A stretch of 64,000 nt of DNA from an uncultured bacterium (GCA_938041455.1 CALITO010000004.1:1-64000), one strand, 5' to 3'; shown: positions 44,386-53,289, numbered from the stretch's first letter. Program-made: numbers and translations. The notes: generated by a model from the letters alone, not told the origin.

Positions 44386-44799
44386 TCAAAAAGTAAAATC
44401 CTCTTTTCTCCTTCTCTCCAGGTAAATCTGCAAGAGGAGAGCGGCAGCTATTTTATCGGCTTTCCCTTTGGTTATTTTGTTGGCTCCTATTGTCTTCTCT
44501 GCCTCTCGTGTGGTGAGACGTTCATCTATTTCCTCCACACGAAATCCCCTTTCCCTCAACTTTCGGGCGATGAGTTGGGCAAATTCAGTGGAGGGAGTAA
44601 TTGTTCCTTTGAGGGAATAGGGTATACCTACGACTATCATTTCTGCTCCTTCCCTTTCCCCTATCTCTTTTATCCTCTCAACCGCTTCTTCTTCCTTCTC
44701 TATTTCTATTGTCCCCAGAGGAAAGGCAAATTTTTCTTCCTTGTCACTTATGGCTAAACCCATCCTTCTTTTACCTATATCAACCCCTAAGACCTTCAT
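44386..44799 (-). CDS. ruvX: Holliday-junction resolvase-like RNase RuvX (YqgF)
   Basis: 137 residues from ATG 44799 (MKVLGVDIG), matching the family start; a TTG seven codons upstream has no better support. RNase H-like fold with VLGVDIGKRRMGLAISD, IVVGIPYSLKG, IDERLTTREAEK and KADKIAAALLLQIYLERR, placing the acidic metal ligands. It is implicated in 16S rRNA 5'-end processing and proposed as a resolvase. It overlaps the end of alaS by 20 bases, the alaS-yrrK pairing seen in Firmicutes, and is the last gene of the rpsB operon. Confidence 0.93.
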   Translation of the reverse strand: MKVLGVDIGKRRMGLAISDKEEKFAFPLGTIEIEKEEEAVERIKEIGEREGAEMIVVGIPYSLKGTITPSTEFAQLIARKLRERGFRVEEIDERLTTREAEKTIGANKITKGKADKIAAALLLQIYLERRRKEDFTF

Positions 44800-47398
44800 A
44801 CTTTTTAGAGAAAGGTTCAAGGGATAATTCTTTTACAAATTGGAGGGCAAATTGCAGTGCTTCCTCTAATTTCTCTATATTTTTACCACCCGCTTGAGCG
44901 AATAGAGAGCTTCCGCCGCCTCCACCCCCTGTGATCTTCGCTACTTCCTTAACCAGTTTATCCGCTGGAATGCCGTGCTCCGCCACATCAGAGGATACCT
45001 TACAGACGAAGGTTATCCTATCGCCCACAACACTTCCTAAAAGCACAATCCCACTCTTCAATCTATCCATAAGCAAATCCGCCAATTCTTTCAAGCCCTC
45101 CCCGCTCATTCCGTCCACCTTCTCCGCCACCACCTTAATTCCCTTCACCTCCTTTGCTCTCAAAAGCATGGTTTCAACACTTCGAACTGCTAACTTTCTT
45201 TCTAATTCTTCTTTCTCCTTCTCTAAGTTTCTCAATTGCTCCAATAAATTCTCCACCCTTTGGGGGAGTTCCCAAATGCCACCTTGCAGAAGCCAGGCAC
45301 CACTTTTCAATGTTTTTTCTATGTTTTGAAGGTGCTGTAGGGTAGACATCCCGCATACCGCTTCTATCCTCCGCAAGCCTGCTCCTATGGAGCTTTCTTC
45401 CAAAATTTTGAAGAGACCGATTTCCCCAGTGTAGGAGACGTGGCAACCAGCGCATAGCTCCATGCTGAAATCTCCCACTTTTACTACCCTTACTATTTCC
45501 CCATATTTTTCCCCAAAAAGTGCTATTGCTCCCATTTCCAATGCTTCCTTGAGGGGACGCCAAAAAGTTTCTACTTTTATGTTCTCCAATATTTTTCTAT
45601 TGACAAGTTCTTCTATCTTCCCGCTCTCCTCCTCGCTGAGCGCCTTCGTCCAAGAGAAGTCGAACCGCAATCTATCCGGGCCAACGAAGGAGCCTGCTTG
45701 ATTTACAAAAGGGCCGAGGACGCGCTTTAAAGCAGAGTGAAGGAGATGAGTAGCGGTATGATGTCTTTGAATAGCTTTCCTCCGTTCTTCGTCTACCTCA
45801 GCTTTCACTCTCACCCCTTTTTTCAACTTCCCCTTCACCTCTCCCCTATGGACCACAAGGGAACCGAGCATTCCCACTTCATTTATCCGAGCTTCCCCTT
45901 CAGCAAAGTATATATATCCTGTATCCGCTACTTCACCACCCATCTCGGCGTAAAAAGGTGTCCTATCAAGCACTATTTCTCCCTCTCCCTCCAGTTCCTC
46001 TACTTCTTTCCCATCCTTAACCAAGGCAATAACCTCCGCTTCGCTTTTCAATGTGTCGTAGCCGATGAACTCTGTAGGGGAGAGGGTTTGTGCCAAAAAA
46101 GAGTAAATAGGTGGTAGTTTCTCTTTCTCAACGGCTAAGCGTGTTCTTTCCCTCTGTTTTTTCATAGCGGAGTTGAACCCTTCTATATCTACCTCTGCCC
46201 CCTTCTCCTTGGCAAGTTCTAAGGTGAGTTCTAAAGGAAAACCGTAGGTATCGTAAAGGCGAAAGACATCCTCACCGGGGAGAAATTTGGAGGAAGCAAG
46301 TAGGTTCTGGAGCAGGGATAACCCACTATTTATCGTCCGCTGAAATCTCTCTTCCTCTCTTCTTATCTCCTCGAGGATGAAGTCCTGATAATCCTCCAGG
46401 TAGGGATATCCCCTCTTCATAACCTTTATCACAACGGGAACCAAGCGGTGGAGGAAGAACCCTGGGAGCCCCGAAAGGATACCCTGCACCTCTGCCCTTC
46501 TTAAAAGGCGCCTCAATACATAACCTCGTCCTTCATTGGAGGGAAGAACTCCGTCAGCGATGAGGAAAACGCTCGCCCTTATATGGTCAGCAATTATTCT
46601 CTTTCTTGTCGGTTGGACTTCCTTTCCTCTCATTTCCTCTATATAGTTTAGAAGAGGTTTGAATACATCCGCATCAAAACAGCTTTTCCCGCCCTGCACA
46701 GCTGCTGCCAGTCGTTCCAGTCCCATTCCCGTATCTATATTCTTGCGAGGAAGGGGATGAAATTCTCCCGCTTCATCCTTATATAGCTCGGTGAAAACAT
46801 GGTTCCAAATCTCTACGAAACGGTCGCAATCACACCCGGGTCTACAGGTAGGGGAGCCACATCCCACATCCTCACCAAAGTCATAATAAATCTCTGAAGA
46901 AGGTCCGCAAGCTCCTGTTGCTCCTACCGGACCCCAGAAATTGTCCTCTTTGCCTAATCTTATAAGGCGCTCAGAGGGTATGCCGATATCCTCAAGCCAT
47001 ATCTTCGCGGATTCCTCGTCTTCCTCATATATGGATGCCCAAAGCTTTTCCGGGGGAAGACGAAGGACCTCAACGAGGAATTCCCAACCCCAAAGGAGGC
47101 TCTCCCTTTTGTAGTAATCGCCAAAGGAGAAGTTGCCTAGCATTTCAAAGAAGGTAAGATGTCGGGATGTCAAACCGACTTTCTCTATGTCGTTTGTTCT
47201 CACGCACCTCTGACAAGTAGCTACCCTTGTATAGGTTGTCCTTTCCCTTCCCTCGATAATACCTCGGAAGGGCACCACTCCTGCCCCAGTAAGGAGAAGG
47301 GAAGGGTCAGTAGGCACAAGAGGAATTCCAGGTAGTATCTTGTGTCCCTTCTTCTCGAAAAAGCTTAAAAATAGGGAGCGTAGTTCGTCACTCTTCAT
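44780..47398 (-). CDS. alaS: alanyl-tRNA synthetase
   Basis: 872 residues, full length. The class II catalytic core has TDPSLLLTGAGVVPFRG, CQRCVRTNDIEKVGLTSRHLTFFEMLGNFSFGDYYKRE and TGMGLERLAA. The editing domain has the zinc motif HHTATHLLHSALK with CAGCHVSYTGEIG. The C-terminal C-Ala domain ends in the glycine run KITGGGGGGSSLFAQAGG. It charges tRNA-Ala and hydrolyses mischarged Ser/Gly. It begins four bases after the pfkB-family gene and overlaps ruvX. Confidence 0.97.
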   Translation of the reverse strand: MKSDELRSLFLSFFEKKGHKILPGIPLVPTDPSLLLTGAGVVPFRGIIEGRERTTYTRVATCQRCVRTNDIEKVGLTSRHLTFFEMLGNFSFGDYYKRESLLWGWEFLVEVLRLPPEKLWASIYEEDEESAKIWLEDIGIPSERLIRLGKEDNFWGPVGATGACGPSSEIYYDFGEDVGCGSPTCRPGCDCDRFVEIWNHVFTELYKDEAGEFHPLPRKNIDTGMGLERLAAAVQGGKSCFDADVFKPLLNYIEEMRGKEVQPTRKRIIADHIRASVFLIADGVLPSNEGRGYVLRRLLRRAEVQGILSGLPGFFLHRLVPVVIKVMKRGYPYLEDYQDFILEEIRREEERFQRTINSGLSLLQNLLASSKFLPGEDVFRLYDTYGFPLELTLELAKEKGAEVDIEGFNSAMKKQRERTRLAVEKEKLPPIYSFLAQTLSPTEFIGYDTLKSEAEVIALVKDGKEVEELEGEGEIVLDRTPFYAEMGGEVADTGYIYFAEGEARINEVGMLGSLVVHRGEVKGKLKKGVRVKAEVDEERRKAIQRHHTATHLLHSALKRVLGPFVNQAGSFVGPDRLRFDFSWTKALSEEESGKIEELVNRKILENIKVETFWRPLKEALEMGAIALFGEKYGEIVRVVKVGDFSMELCAGCHVSYTGEIGLFKILEESSIGAGLRRIEAVCGMSTLQHLQNIEKTLKSGAWLLQGGIWELPQRVENLLEQLRNLEKEKEELERKLAVRSVETMLLRAKEVKGIKVVAEKVDGMSGEGLKELADLLMDRLKSGIVLLGSVVGDRITFVCKVSSDVAEHGIPADKLVKEVAKITGGGGGGSSLFAQAGGKNIEKLEEALQFALQFVKELSLEPFSKKYEGLRG

Positions 47399-47402
47399 TC
47401 TT

Positions 47403-48362
47403 TTAGCCCAAATCCACAGCTTCCTTTGCTAAAGGTGTGGATTCCATAAACTGTAATGTTTCCTCTAAGCTGCGCACACCGGTTGTCGCCCCTATGGCAG
47501 TAACACAGAGTGCTCCTACTGCGTTGGCGAATTTCGCCGTTTTCTCAAGGTCCCAGCCCTTTAATAAACCCGTTAGGAAACCAGCCACGAAGGCGTCACC
47601 TGCTCCCACCGCGTCAACCGCTTTTACTTCATAGCGAGGCACATAGACCTCCTCGTCCTTTGTGCGCACATAAGAGCCCCTGCTCCCCATTTTGAGGGAG
47701 ACCATCTTTACCCCTTTATCCAGGAAGACCTTTGCTATTTCCCTTGGTTTCTCCTTGCCCGTTATCATTCTTGCTTCTTCTATAGAGGGGATTATCAAAT
47801 CCAGGTAGGGGAGGACGGGTTCCAGCAGGCTCATCCAGCGTCCTTGTGAATCCCAAACCGTATCAAGGGAAGCGAGCGCCCCCAGGCTTTTCGCTTTATT
47901 CAGCAATCTGGCGCAGGGCTCCCCATCAAGGGAGGAAAGGACATAGAAACCAGCGTAATGGACTATTTTTGTTCCTTCAAGGAAGGTTTCGTCCACATCT
48001 TCCTCCCGGAAGTTTGCATTGGCGCCTATATAGTGTATAAAGGAGCGTTCTCCATCCGGATGAACGAATACCTGAGTAGCCGAGGTAAAGGCTTTGTCAT
48101 CTCTTTTGATGCCCCTTATATTCACGCCTTGTTTCCTTAAGCTCTCTATAACGAAGTCGCCCAGGGCGTCTTTTCCTACTTTACCCAGTACTGCGGTATC
48201 AACACCGATCTTCGCGAGGGAAACCCCCGTGTTGGAAGCGCAACCTCCAGTATGGAGTTCCATAGTATCAACGAGGATCAATCTTCCTTTCTCGGGATAC
48301 TTCTCTACTGGTTTGGCAACTATATCAGCTACAACAATGCCAACACAGGTTACCTCGGGCAT
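47403..48362 (-). CDS. PfkB/ribokinase-family sugar kinase
   Basis: 319 residues. The family signatures are LHTGGCASNTGVSLAKIG (N-terminal substrate/ATP region), DTVWDSQGRW, IIPSIEEARMITGKE and the C-terminal DAVGAGDAFVAGFLTGLL with the catalytic Asp. The substrate could be ribose, fructose, 2-keto-3-deoxygluconate or a nucleoside; the sequence does not decide. It is inserted into a translation operon between frr (42-base gap) and alaS (4 bases), which says little about its substrate. Confidence 0.9.
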   Translation of the reverse strand: MPEVTCVGIVVADIVAKPVEKYPEKGRLILVDTMELHTGGCASNTGVSLAKIGVDTAVLGKVGKDALGDFVIESLRKQGVNIRGIKRDDKAFTSATQVFVHPDGERSFIHYIGANANFREEDVDETFLEGTKIVHYAGFYVLSSLDGEPCARLLNKAKSLGALASLDTVWDSQGRWMSLLEPVLPYLDLIIPSIEEARMITGKEKPREIAKVFLDKGVKMVSLKMGSRGSYVRTKDEEVYVPRYEVKAVDAVGAGDAFVAGFLTGLLKGWDLEKTAKFANAVGALCVTAIGATTGVRSLEETLQFMESTPLAKEAVDLG

Positions 48363-48404
48363 CTTCTATAGCACCTCCCTTACAAGAAAATCCTGTTTGC
48401 GAAA

Positions 48405-48968
48405 TTATACTTCAAGGATTTCCTTTTCTTTTGACTTCTGTGCTTCGTTCAAAAGCTCCACATATTTGTCTGTTAATTTCTGTACCCTTTCCTTTGCTCT
48501 GAAGACTTCATCCTCGGAGGCTTCTCCCTCCTCCTCTAATTTCTCCAATTCCTCGTTTGCTGTTCTTCTTATATGGCGCACCGCTACTTTTCCTTCCTCT
48601 ATCCGTCTTGCAACTATCTTCAGTATATCTCTTCTCCTCTCCTCGCTTAAAGGAGGAAAGGGAAGCTTTATAACATTGCCATCAGTTGTTGGGGTTAAGC
48701 CAAGGGGTGATTTAAGGATCGCCTTCTCTATGGCGGAGATTGTGGATTTATCCCAGGGGGAGATGATGAGAAGGCGTGGCTCGGGCACGCTTATAGTGGC
48801 TAACTCTTGTATTTTGTATTTACCTCCGTAAACTTCCACCTCTATCTTTTCAACTAAGGCGGGGCTAGCCCTCCCCGTTCTTATCCCCGAAAGGTCGGAG
48901 ACAGTCGTCTCAAGAGCCTTCTTCATCCTTTCTTCGCATTCCTTCTCTATCTCTTCTATGCTTCTCAT
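48405..48968 (-). CDS. frr: ribosome recycling factor
   Basis: 187 residues from ATG 48968, which has AGGAGG nine bases ahead; a TTG two codons upstream is too close to that site. RRF motifs: LSGIRTGRASPALVEKIEVEVYGG, LLIISPWDKSTISAIEKAI, PLGLTPTTDGNVIKLPFPPLSEERR and AVRHIRRTANEEL. With EF-G it splits post-termination ribosomes. Its start lies inside the 3' end of pyrH, an overlap of 59 bases. Confidence 0.96.
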   Translation of the reverse strand: MRSIEEIEKECEERMKKALETTVSDLSGIRTGRASPALVEKIEVEVYGGKYKIQELATISVPEPRLLIISPWDKSTISAIEKAILKSPLGLTPTTDGNVIKLPFPPLSEERRRDILKIVARRIEEGKVAVRHIRRTANEELEKLEEEGEASEDEVFRAKERVQKLTDKYVELLNEAQKSKEKEILEV

Positions 48969-49698
48969 AGGCAATCCCTCCTACAAAAGTTCCGATTTCC
49001 TCACCGAGGGCTGCTTTGGTGATATTGCCTTTGATTTTCATATTGAACACAACTATGGGAATATTAACTTGCTGACTCATCATCACTGCGGTGTAATCCA
49101 TTATCCGCAATCCTTTTTTAACCATTTCAAGGTAATCCAGTTCCTTGAACAAGCGAGCGGTTGGCTTTAGGTGGGGGTCATCCTCGTAAACTCCGTCAAC
49201 ATTCGTCGCTTTGAGAAGGACATCTGCCTTCACCTCCGCTGCTCTGAGCGCCGCTGCCGTGTCGGTGGAAAGAAAAGGATTCCCCGTCCCCGCGGCGAAT
49301 ATCACTACTCTTCCCTGCTCCATATGGGACATTGCTCTCCTTCGTATGAAGGGCTCCGCCACCTCCCGCATCTCTATTGCCGTTTGCACCCTCGTAGGGA
49401 CACCTATCTTCTCCAGGGCATCTTGAAGGGCTAGGGCGTTGATAACGGTAGCAAGCATTCCCATATAGTCGCCCGTCGCCCTATCCATACCCATCTGTTC
49501 AAGCTCGGCTCCCCGCACTATGTTTCCCCCACCGGTTATCACTGATATCTGCGTTCCTTTTTCCCAAACCTCCTTTATCTCTCGAGCTATTCTGTTGATT
49601 TCCTCAAGGTCAAGTCCAAATCCTTTGTTTCCAGCGAAAGCTTCGCCTGATAGCTTTAACATTATGCGTTTCCATTTTGGACGCGCCATCCTCCTCAT
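48910..49698 (-). CDS. pyrH: UMP kinase
   Basis: 262 residues in an amino-acid-kinase fold: RIMLKLSGEAFAG, VITGGGNIVRGAELEQMGMDRATGDYMGMLATVINALALQDAL, FAAGTGNPFLSTDTAAALRA, LKATNVDGVYEDDP and KAALGEEIGTFV. It phosphorylates UMP to UDP. Start by ATGA overlap with tsf (49698); ATG 49689 with GAGGAGG just before it is an alternative. The protein usually ends soon after GTFV, but here the frame runs on about 20 charged residues into frr, so the stop may have been displaced. Confidence 0.95.
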   Translation of the reverse strand: MRRMARPKWKRIMLKLSGEAFAGNKGFGLDLEEINRIAREIKEVWEKGTQISVITGGGNIVRGAELEQMGMDRATGDYMGMLATVINALALQDALEKIGVPTRVQTAIEMREVAEPFIRRRAMSHMEQGRVVIFAAGTGNPFLSTDTAAALRAAEVKADVLLKATNVDGVYEDDPHLKPTARLFKELDYLEMVKKGLRIMDYTAVMMSQQVNIPIVVFNMKIKGNITKAALGEEIGTFVGGIAYEKHRRDREGMRRKDEEGS

Positions 49699-50294
49699 TC
49701 CTCCCCCACGGCGTAACGGGTGAACCTACCTACCGCTATTTTCTCCCCTATCTTACCCATTGCTTCAGCTATCACATCCTTCACCTTCTTTTCCTCATCC
49801 TTTATGAAGGGTTGCTCAAGAAGGCAAACGGTGGAGAAGAAATTCTCCAATTTTCCTTCCACCATCTTCTCCACTGCCTGGGGTGGTCTTCCTTGACTCT
49901 CCGCCCACTTGCGGAGGGTCTCCTTCTCCTGCTGGACAACATCCGGGGGGACATCTTCTCTGCTGATGTAGGTTGGTGCCATAGCCGCCACCTGCATTGC
50001 AAGTTCGTGAGCGAGAGCCTTAAACTCTTCTGTCCTTGCCACGAAATCCGTCTCGCAGTTTAGTTCCAACAGGACGCCTATTCTTCCGCTATGGTGGATG
50101 TAAGCAACTACCACTCCTTCCTTTGCCTCCCGAGCGCTCCTTTTCGCGGCTACGGCTATCCCCTTCTCCTTAAGGACATTGAGAGCTTTTTGAATATCGC
50201 CCCCCGCTTTTTCCAGTGCCTTTTTACAATCCATCATGGGGGCTCCTGTTAGCCTTCTTAACTCTTTAACCTGCTCCGCATTAATAGACATCAA
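49695..50294 (-). CDS. tsf: translation elongation factor Ts
   Basis: 199 residues, the short form found in Thermus and other deep lineages, as against about 280 in E. coli. Family motifs: VKELRRLTGAPMMDCKKAL, RSAREAKEGVVVAYIHHSGRIGVLLELNCETDFVAR and HELAMQVAA. The final part has a single short core module. It regenerates EF-Tu-GTP by nucleotide exchange. It follows rpsB by 18 bases and overlaps pyrH by four. Confidence 0.96.
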   Translation of the reverse strand: MMSINAEQVKELRRLTGAPMMDCKKALEKAGGDIQKALNVLKEKGIAVAAKRSAREAKEGVVVAYIHHSGRIGVLLELNCETDFVARTEEFKALAHELAMQVAAMAPTYISREDVPPDVVQQEKETLRKWAESQGRPPQAVEKMVEGKLENFFSTVCLLEQPFIKDEEKKVKDVIAEAMGKIGEKIAVGRFTRYAVGEE

Positions 50295-50312
50295 AACTCA
50301 CTCCTTTTATTT

Positions 50313-51134
50313 TTATCTATCCATTTCTTCTTCCATAGACTCTATTCTCTTGAACTCTTCTTCATCCATTAATACCCTCTCCAGAAGTTCCCGTCCCTCG
50401 ATTCTGGTTTCTTCCTCTGGTTTCTCCTCTACCACTATCACTCCCTGCTCCTTTAGTTCCTTAGCCTCTAATATAGCATTAGATATCTTGTCCGCTATCA
50501 ACTTTATAGACCTAATAGCATCATCGTTTCCCGGGATGGGATAATCAATGGATGTGGGGTCACAGTTAGTATCTACGAGAGCAATCACCGGGATATCCAA
50601 TCTTTTCGCCTCCCTTAGTGCAGTTTCCTCTTTGCGAATATCGACTATGAAGACGGCACCGGGAAGTTCCTTCATATTTCTTATTCCGTTGAGGTTACGG
50701 CGAATTTTCTCCAATTTTTTTCGCAACATTTTTGCCTCCCGCTTGGACAGCGTTTCAAATTTCCCCTCTGCTTCCATCTTCTCTAAATGTTCAAGGCGCT
50801 TAACTCCCTCCATTATCACTGGAAAATTGGTTAACATCCCGCCCATCCATCTCTCAACCACATAGGGCATACCGCAACGCTCAGCTGCTTCCCTAATCAC
50901 TTCCTGGGCTTGTTTCTTTGTGCCTACAAAGAGCACATCCTTCCCGGAAAGAACCACTTGCTTAGCAAACTCGCAAGCTCTTTCCAATAACTCTATTGTC
51001 TGCTGGAGATCTATTATATGAATGCCATTCTTCCCAGCATAAATGTACCTTTCCATTTTGGGGTGCCATCGGCTCGTCTGATGACCGAAATGAACCCCTG
51101 CTTCCAGTAATTCTTTCATCGTTACAATTGCCAA
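50313..51134 (-). CDS. rpsB: 30S ribosomal protein S2
   Basis: 273 residues from TTG 51134, chosen because AGGAGGT lies eight bases upstream and the resulting N-terminus ([19 protein letters not shown]) matches other S2 proteins; ATG 51119 would remove the first five residues. It has the S2 signatures [93 protein letters not shown] and [11 protein letters not shown]. It is the first gene of the translation operon, preceded by a promoter and a leader terminator hairpin. Confidence 0.97.
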   Translation of the reverse strand: MAIVTMKELLEAGVHFGHQTSRWHPKMERYIYAGKNGIHIIDLQQTIELLERACEFAKQVVLSGKDVLFVGTKKQAQEVIREAAERCGMPYVVERWMGGMLTNFPVIMEGVKRLEHLEKMEAEGKFETLSKREAKMLRKKLEKIRRNLNGIRNMKELPGAVFIVDIRKEETALREAKRLDIPVIALVDTNCDPTSIDYPIPGNDDAIRSIKLIADKISNAILEAKELKEQGVIVVEEKPEEETRIEGRELLERVLMDEEEFKRIESMEEEMDR

Positions 51135-51185
51135 AAAAATCGACCTCCTTTTTGGGTTTTCATTCCTCCTCTCCTTTAACTCCTC

Positions 51186-51212
51186 AAAAACCTTTCCCCA
51201 AAAGGGGAAAGG
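51186..51212 (-). terminator. intrinsic terminator/attenuator in the rpsB leader
   Basis: On the minus strand CCTTTCCCC (51212-51204), loop TTTT, GGGGAAAGG (51199-51191), then TTTTT (51190-51186). It lies between the rpsB promoter and start codon, about 50 bases ahead of the gene, so it would stop transcription before rpsB unless opened. A CACTC..GGGTG pairing just upstream may form a second leader hairpin. Confidence 0.7.
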
Positions 51213-51251
51213 CACCCAGAGGAATCCAGAGAGTGCGTAGTTGTTAAAATT

Positions 51252-51280
51252 ATTTTAACCAGGGAAAAGTAAAATGTCAA
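51252..51280 (-). promoter_or_regulatory. strong promoter of the rpsB operon
   Basis: On the minus strand TTGACA (51280-51275), a 17-base spacer and TAAAAT (51257-51252). The expected start near 51245 gives a leader of about 110 nt. Between this and the divergent dapA promoter (51281-51423) I see nothing else recognisable. Confidence 0.78.
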
Positions 51281-51423
51281 AACAAAACTTTCGATAAGGC
51301 CCCGTTTACCCCTTAGGGGAGAGAAGGGAGAGGGGAAAAGGCAAAAACCAGTCTCGGGATGAAAAACTTCCTCGCCTATGAAATAGAGGGGGAGTTTCTC
51401 CAAGCTTAGTGAAAAGAAATCGT

Positions 51424-51451
51424 TTGCCTATTTCACCCTGTATATTATACT
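51424..51451 (+). promoter_or_regulatory. possible promoter of the dapA-family gene
   Basis: TTGCCT (51424-51429), a 16-base spacer and TATACT (51446-51451). The leader of about 35 nt carries AAAGGAGGTA. Confidence 0.5.
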
Positions 51452-51492
51452 ACTATAAAAACAAGGCTCCTGATAAAGGAGGTACCAGTCCA

Positions 51493-52407
51493 ATGCGTAA
51501 GGAAGAGGTAGTGCAAAAATTCGGTAGAGTTTTAGTTCCTATGCTCACCGCTTTCAGGGAAAATGGAGACTTAGACCTAAAGAAATCGCAGGCGATAGCA
51601 GATTACATCGTGGGTGAAGGGCTTTGCGACTCTCTTATAGTGGGGGGGACAACAGGCGAGTTCTTCTCGTTGGATTTTGAAGAACGCCTATCTCTCTTCA
51701 AGAGTATAAAGGAAGCAGTAGGTGGTAGGGTCCCCTTGATAGCGGGAACGGGGGCAATAGCGACGAGAGAAGTTGTTAATCTAACTAAAGCGGCGGAGGA
51801 GTTAGGTTACGATATGGCGATGATAGTCGCCCCCTATTATTGCAAGCCCACCCAAAAGGAGATAGAAAACCACTATCGTATAATCGCTGGGGAAGTGAAA
51901 ATTCCCATAATGCTCTACAATATTCCTCTCTTCTCGGGCACCAATATCGAACCCGAAACAGTGAGAGCACTTTATAAGATTGATAACATAGTTGCCATAA
52001 AAGAGGAAGCGGAGATACATCCTCTTCAATGCACCAGATACATATTGGAATGTGAGGATACGATGGCTGTTTACTCTGGTGACGACACAATGATACTCCA
52101 AATTATAGCGCAGGGTGGGGTAGGAGGAGTTAGTGGGACCGCTCAAGTAGTGGGTAAGGTGCTAAAAGAGATGATAAACTTGTTCCTCGCAGGGGAAGTA
52201 GCGAAGGCGGTTTCTTTACATCAAAAGATATATCCCTTCCTCCGCTCCTTGGTGCAAACCGGGAGGAAGAACCCCATCCCTCTCCTCAAGTTCGCTTTCT
52301 CATTAACCTCGGGGATAGATGTAGGAGTTCCAAGGTTGCCCCTACTTCCCCCGAATGAGGAGGAAAAAAGAGAAGTTATAGAATGTTTGAAAAGGATACC
52401 TTATTAA
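51493..52407 (+). CDS. dihydrodipicolinate synthase/N-acetylneuraminate lyase family aldolase
   Basis: 304 residues from ATG 51493 with AAAGGAGGT upstream; the open frame before it is non-coding. TIM-barrel with VPMLTAFRENGDLDL, IVGGTTGEFFSLDFEER, VPLIAGTGAIATREVVNLTKAAEELGYD, the catalytic Tyr in IMLYNIP, the Schiff-base Lys in VAIKEEAE and VYSGDDTMIL. The family includes DapA (lysine pathway), sialic-acid lyase and 2-keto-3-deoxy-sugar aldolases. The pyruvate-binding threonine pair (GGTTGE) is intact. The sugar-isomerase neighbours make a keto-acid aldolase as likely as DapA; this is inference. Confidence 0.85.
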   Translation: MRKEEVVQKFGRVLVPMLTAFRENGDLDLKKSQAIADYIVGEGLCDSLIVGGTTGEFFSLDFEERLSLFKSIKEAVGGRVPLIAGTGAIATREVVNLTKAAEELGYDMAMIVAPYYCKPTQKEIENHYRIIAGEVKIPIMLYNIPLFSGTNIEPETVRALYKIDNIVAIKEEAEIHPLQCTRYILECEDTMAVYSGDDTMILQIIAQGGVGGVSGTAQVVGKVLKEMINLFLAGEVAKAVSLHQKIYPFLRSLVQTGRKNPIPLLKFAFSLTSGIDVGVPRLPLLPPNEEEKREVIECLKRIPY

Positions 52408-52423
52408 GAGGGAGGTAAGTGAA

Positions 52424-53236
52424 ATGAAACTTTCTATGAATTTGGTGAGCTTGAGGAAGGAGTCTTTAGAGGAAAGATTAAGGGCAATTGCCGAGGCTGG
52501 TTTTGAAGGTATAGGACTTTGGGTTTCTGATGTAGAAGAATTCCTCGCTGGGGGTGGTTCCCTTGAGCGATTAGGTGAACTTTTAGCCCAACTCAAATTG
52601 GAGGTTCCCGAAATATGCGCTCTCGGTGGGTGGCATTTGGTAGATGATAAAAGCGGGGTGCAAAAAGAAGTGAAGCGGATAGGAGAGATGTGCAAAGTTA
52701 TAGGAATAAAAAGGACTGTGCTTATATGTCCTGTTGCTTGGGAAGCAGAAGCTCCCTTAGAGAGACATTCTAAGGATTACAGGGAACTTTGTGAGATGGG
52801 AAAGGAATGGGGATTGATAATGGGGCTGGAATTTTTGGGGATGAGGAAAGGAATAAATAACCCCATTTCCGCTTGGGAGATAGTCAGGGAGGCAAATTGC
52901 GAGAATGGCGGTGTAGTGGTGGATTTCTTCCATCTACTCAAAGGGAGTGGGAAGCCAGTTGACCTCCTTTCCTTGCCGGCGGAGGGGATAGCGCTAGTCC
53001 ACTTCAACGATATTCCAGCAGATAAGCCCTTGGAAGCGCTTACCGATGCTGACCGCGTCCTACCCGGAGAGGGAGTAGCACCTCTTGAAGAATTACTTGG
53101 CAATCTCAAGAAAATAGGTTACAAGGGTTGGCTCTCTATAGAGATATTTAACCCTGTTTACCAAGCTCGACCTCCACTTGAAGTATGTGGGGAAGCGATA
53201 GAGAAAGCTAAGGAACTTTTGAGTCGTCTCTCCTGA
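52424..53236 (+). CDS. sugar phosphate isomerase/epimerase (AP-endonuclease-2 TIM barrel)
   Basis: 270 residues. The fold is recognised by LRAIAEAGFEGIGLWVSDVEEFL, the metal-ligand-bearing strands WGLIMGLEFLG (Glu), GGVVVDFFHLLKGSG (Asp/His) and ALVHFNDIPADKP (His), and the closing LSIEIFNP (Glu). Such enzymes interconvert keto-sugars and inosose-type compounds. It sits 16 bases after the aldolase gene, so the two probably act in one catabolic or salvage route. IolE/IolH-like activity would fit the presence of iolB later in the window, but no link is shown. Confidence 0.85.
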   Translation: MKLSMNLVSLRKESLEERLRAIAEAGFEGIGLWVSDVEEFLAGGGSLERLGELLAQLKLEVPEICALGGWHLVDDKSGVQKEVKRIGEMCKVIGIKRTVLICPVAWEAEAPLERHSKDYRELCEMGKEWGLIMGLEFLGMRKGINNPISAWEIVREANCENGGVVVDFFHLLKGSGKPVDLLSLPAEGIALVHFNDIPADKPLEALTDADRVLPGEGVAPLEELLGNLKKIGYKGWLSIEIFNPVYQARPPLEVCGEAIEKAKELLSRLS

Positions 53237-53244
53237 AACAGTTG

Positions 53245-53283
53245 TCTTTGGGGCGGGATGCTCGGAGCATCCCGCCCCAAAGA
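53245..53283. terminator. 19-bp inverted repeat, bidirectional terminator
   Basis: TCTTTGGGGCGGGATGCTC (53245-53263), one central base, then its perfect inverse (53265-53283). It separates the convergent epimerase (+) and xylose-isomerase-like (-) genes. There is no clear T-run on either side. Confidence 0.65.
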
Positions 53284-53289
53284 TAGCAT

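Noticed and set aside
52391-52410. A third AGGATACCTTAT match to the pilin-upstream element
   Set aside because: It is within the coding end of the aldolase gene and the other blocks of the element are absent.
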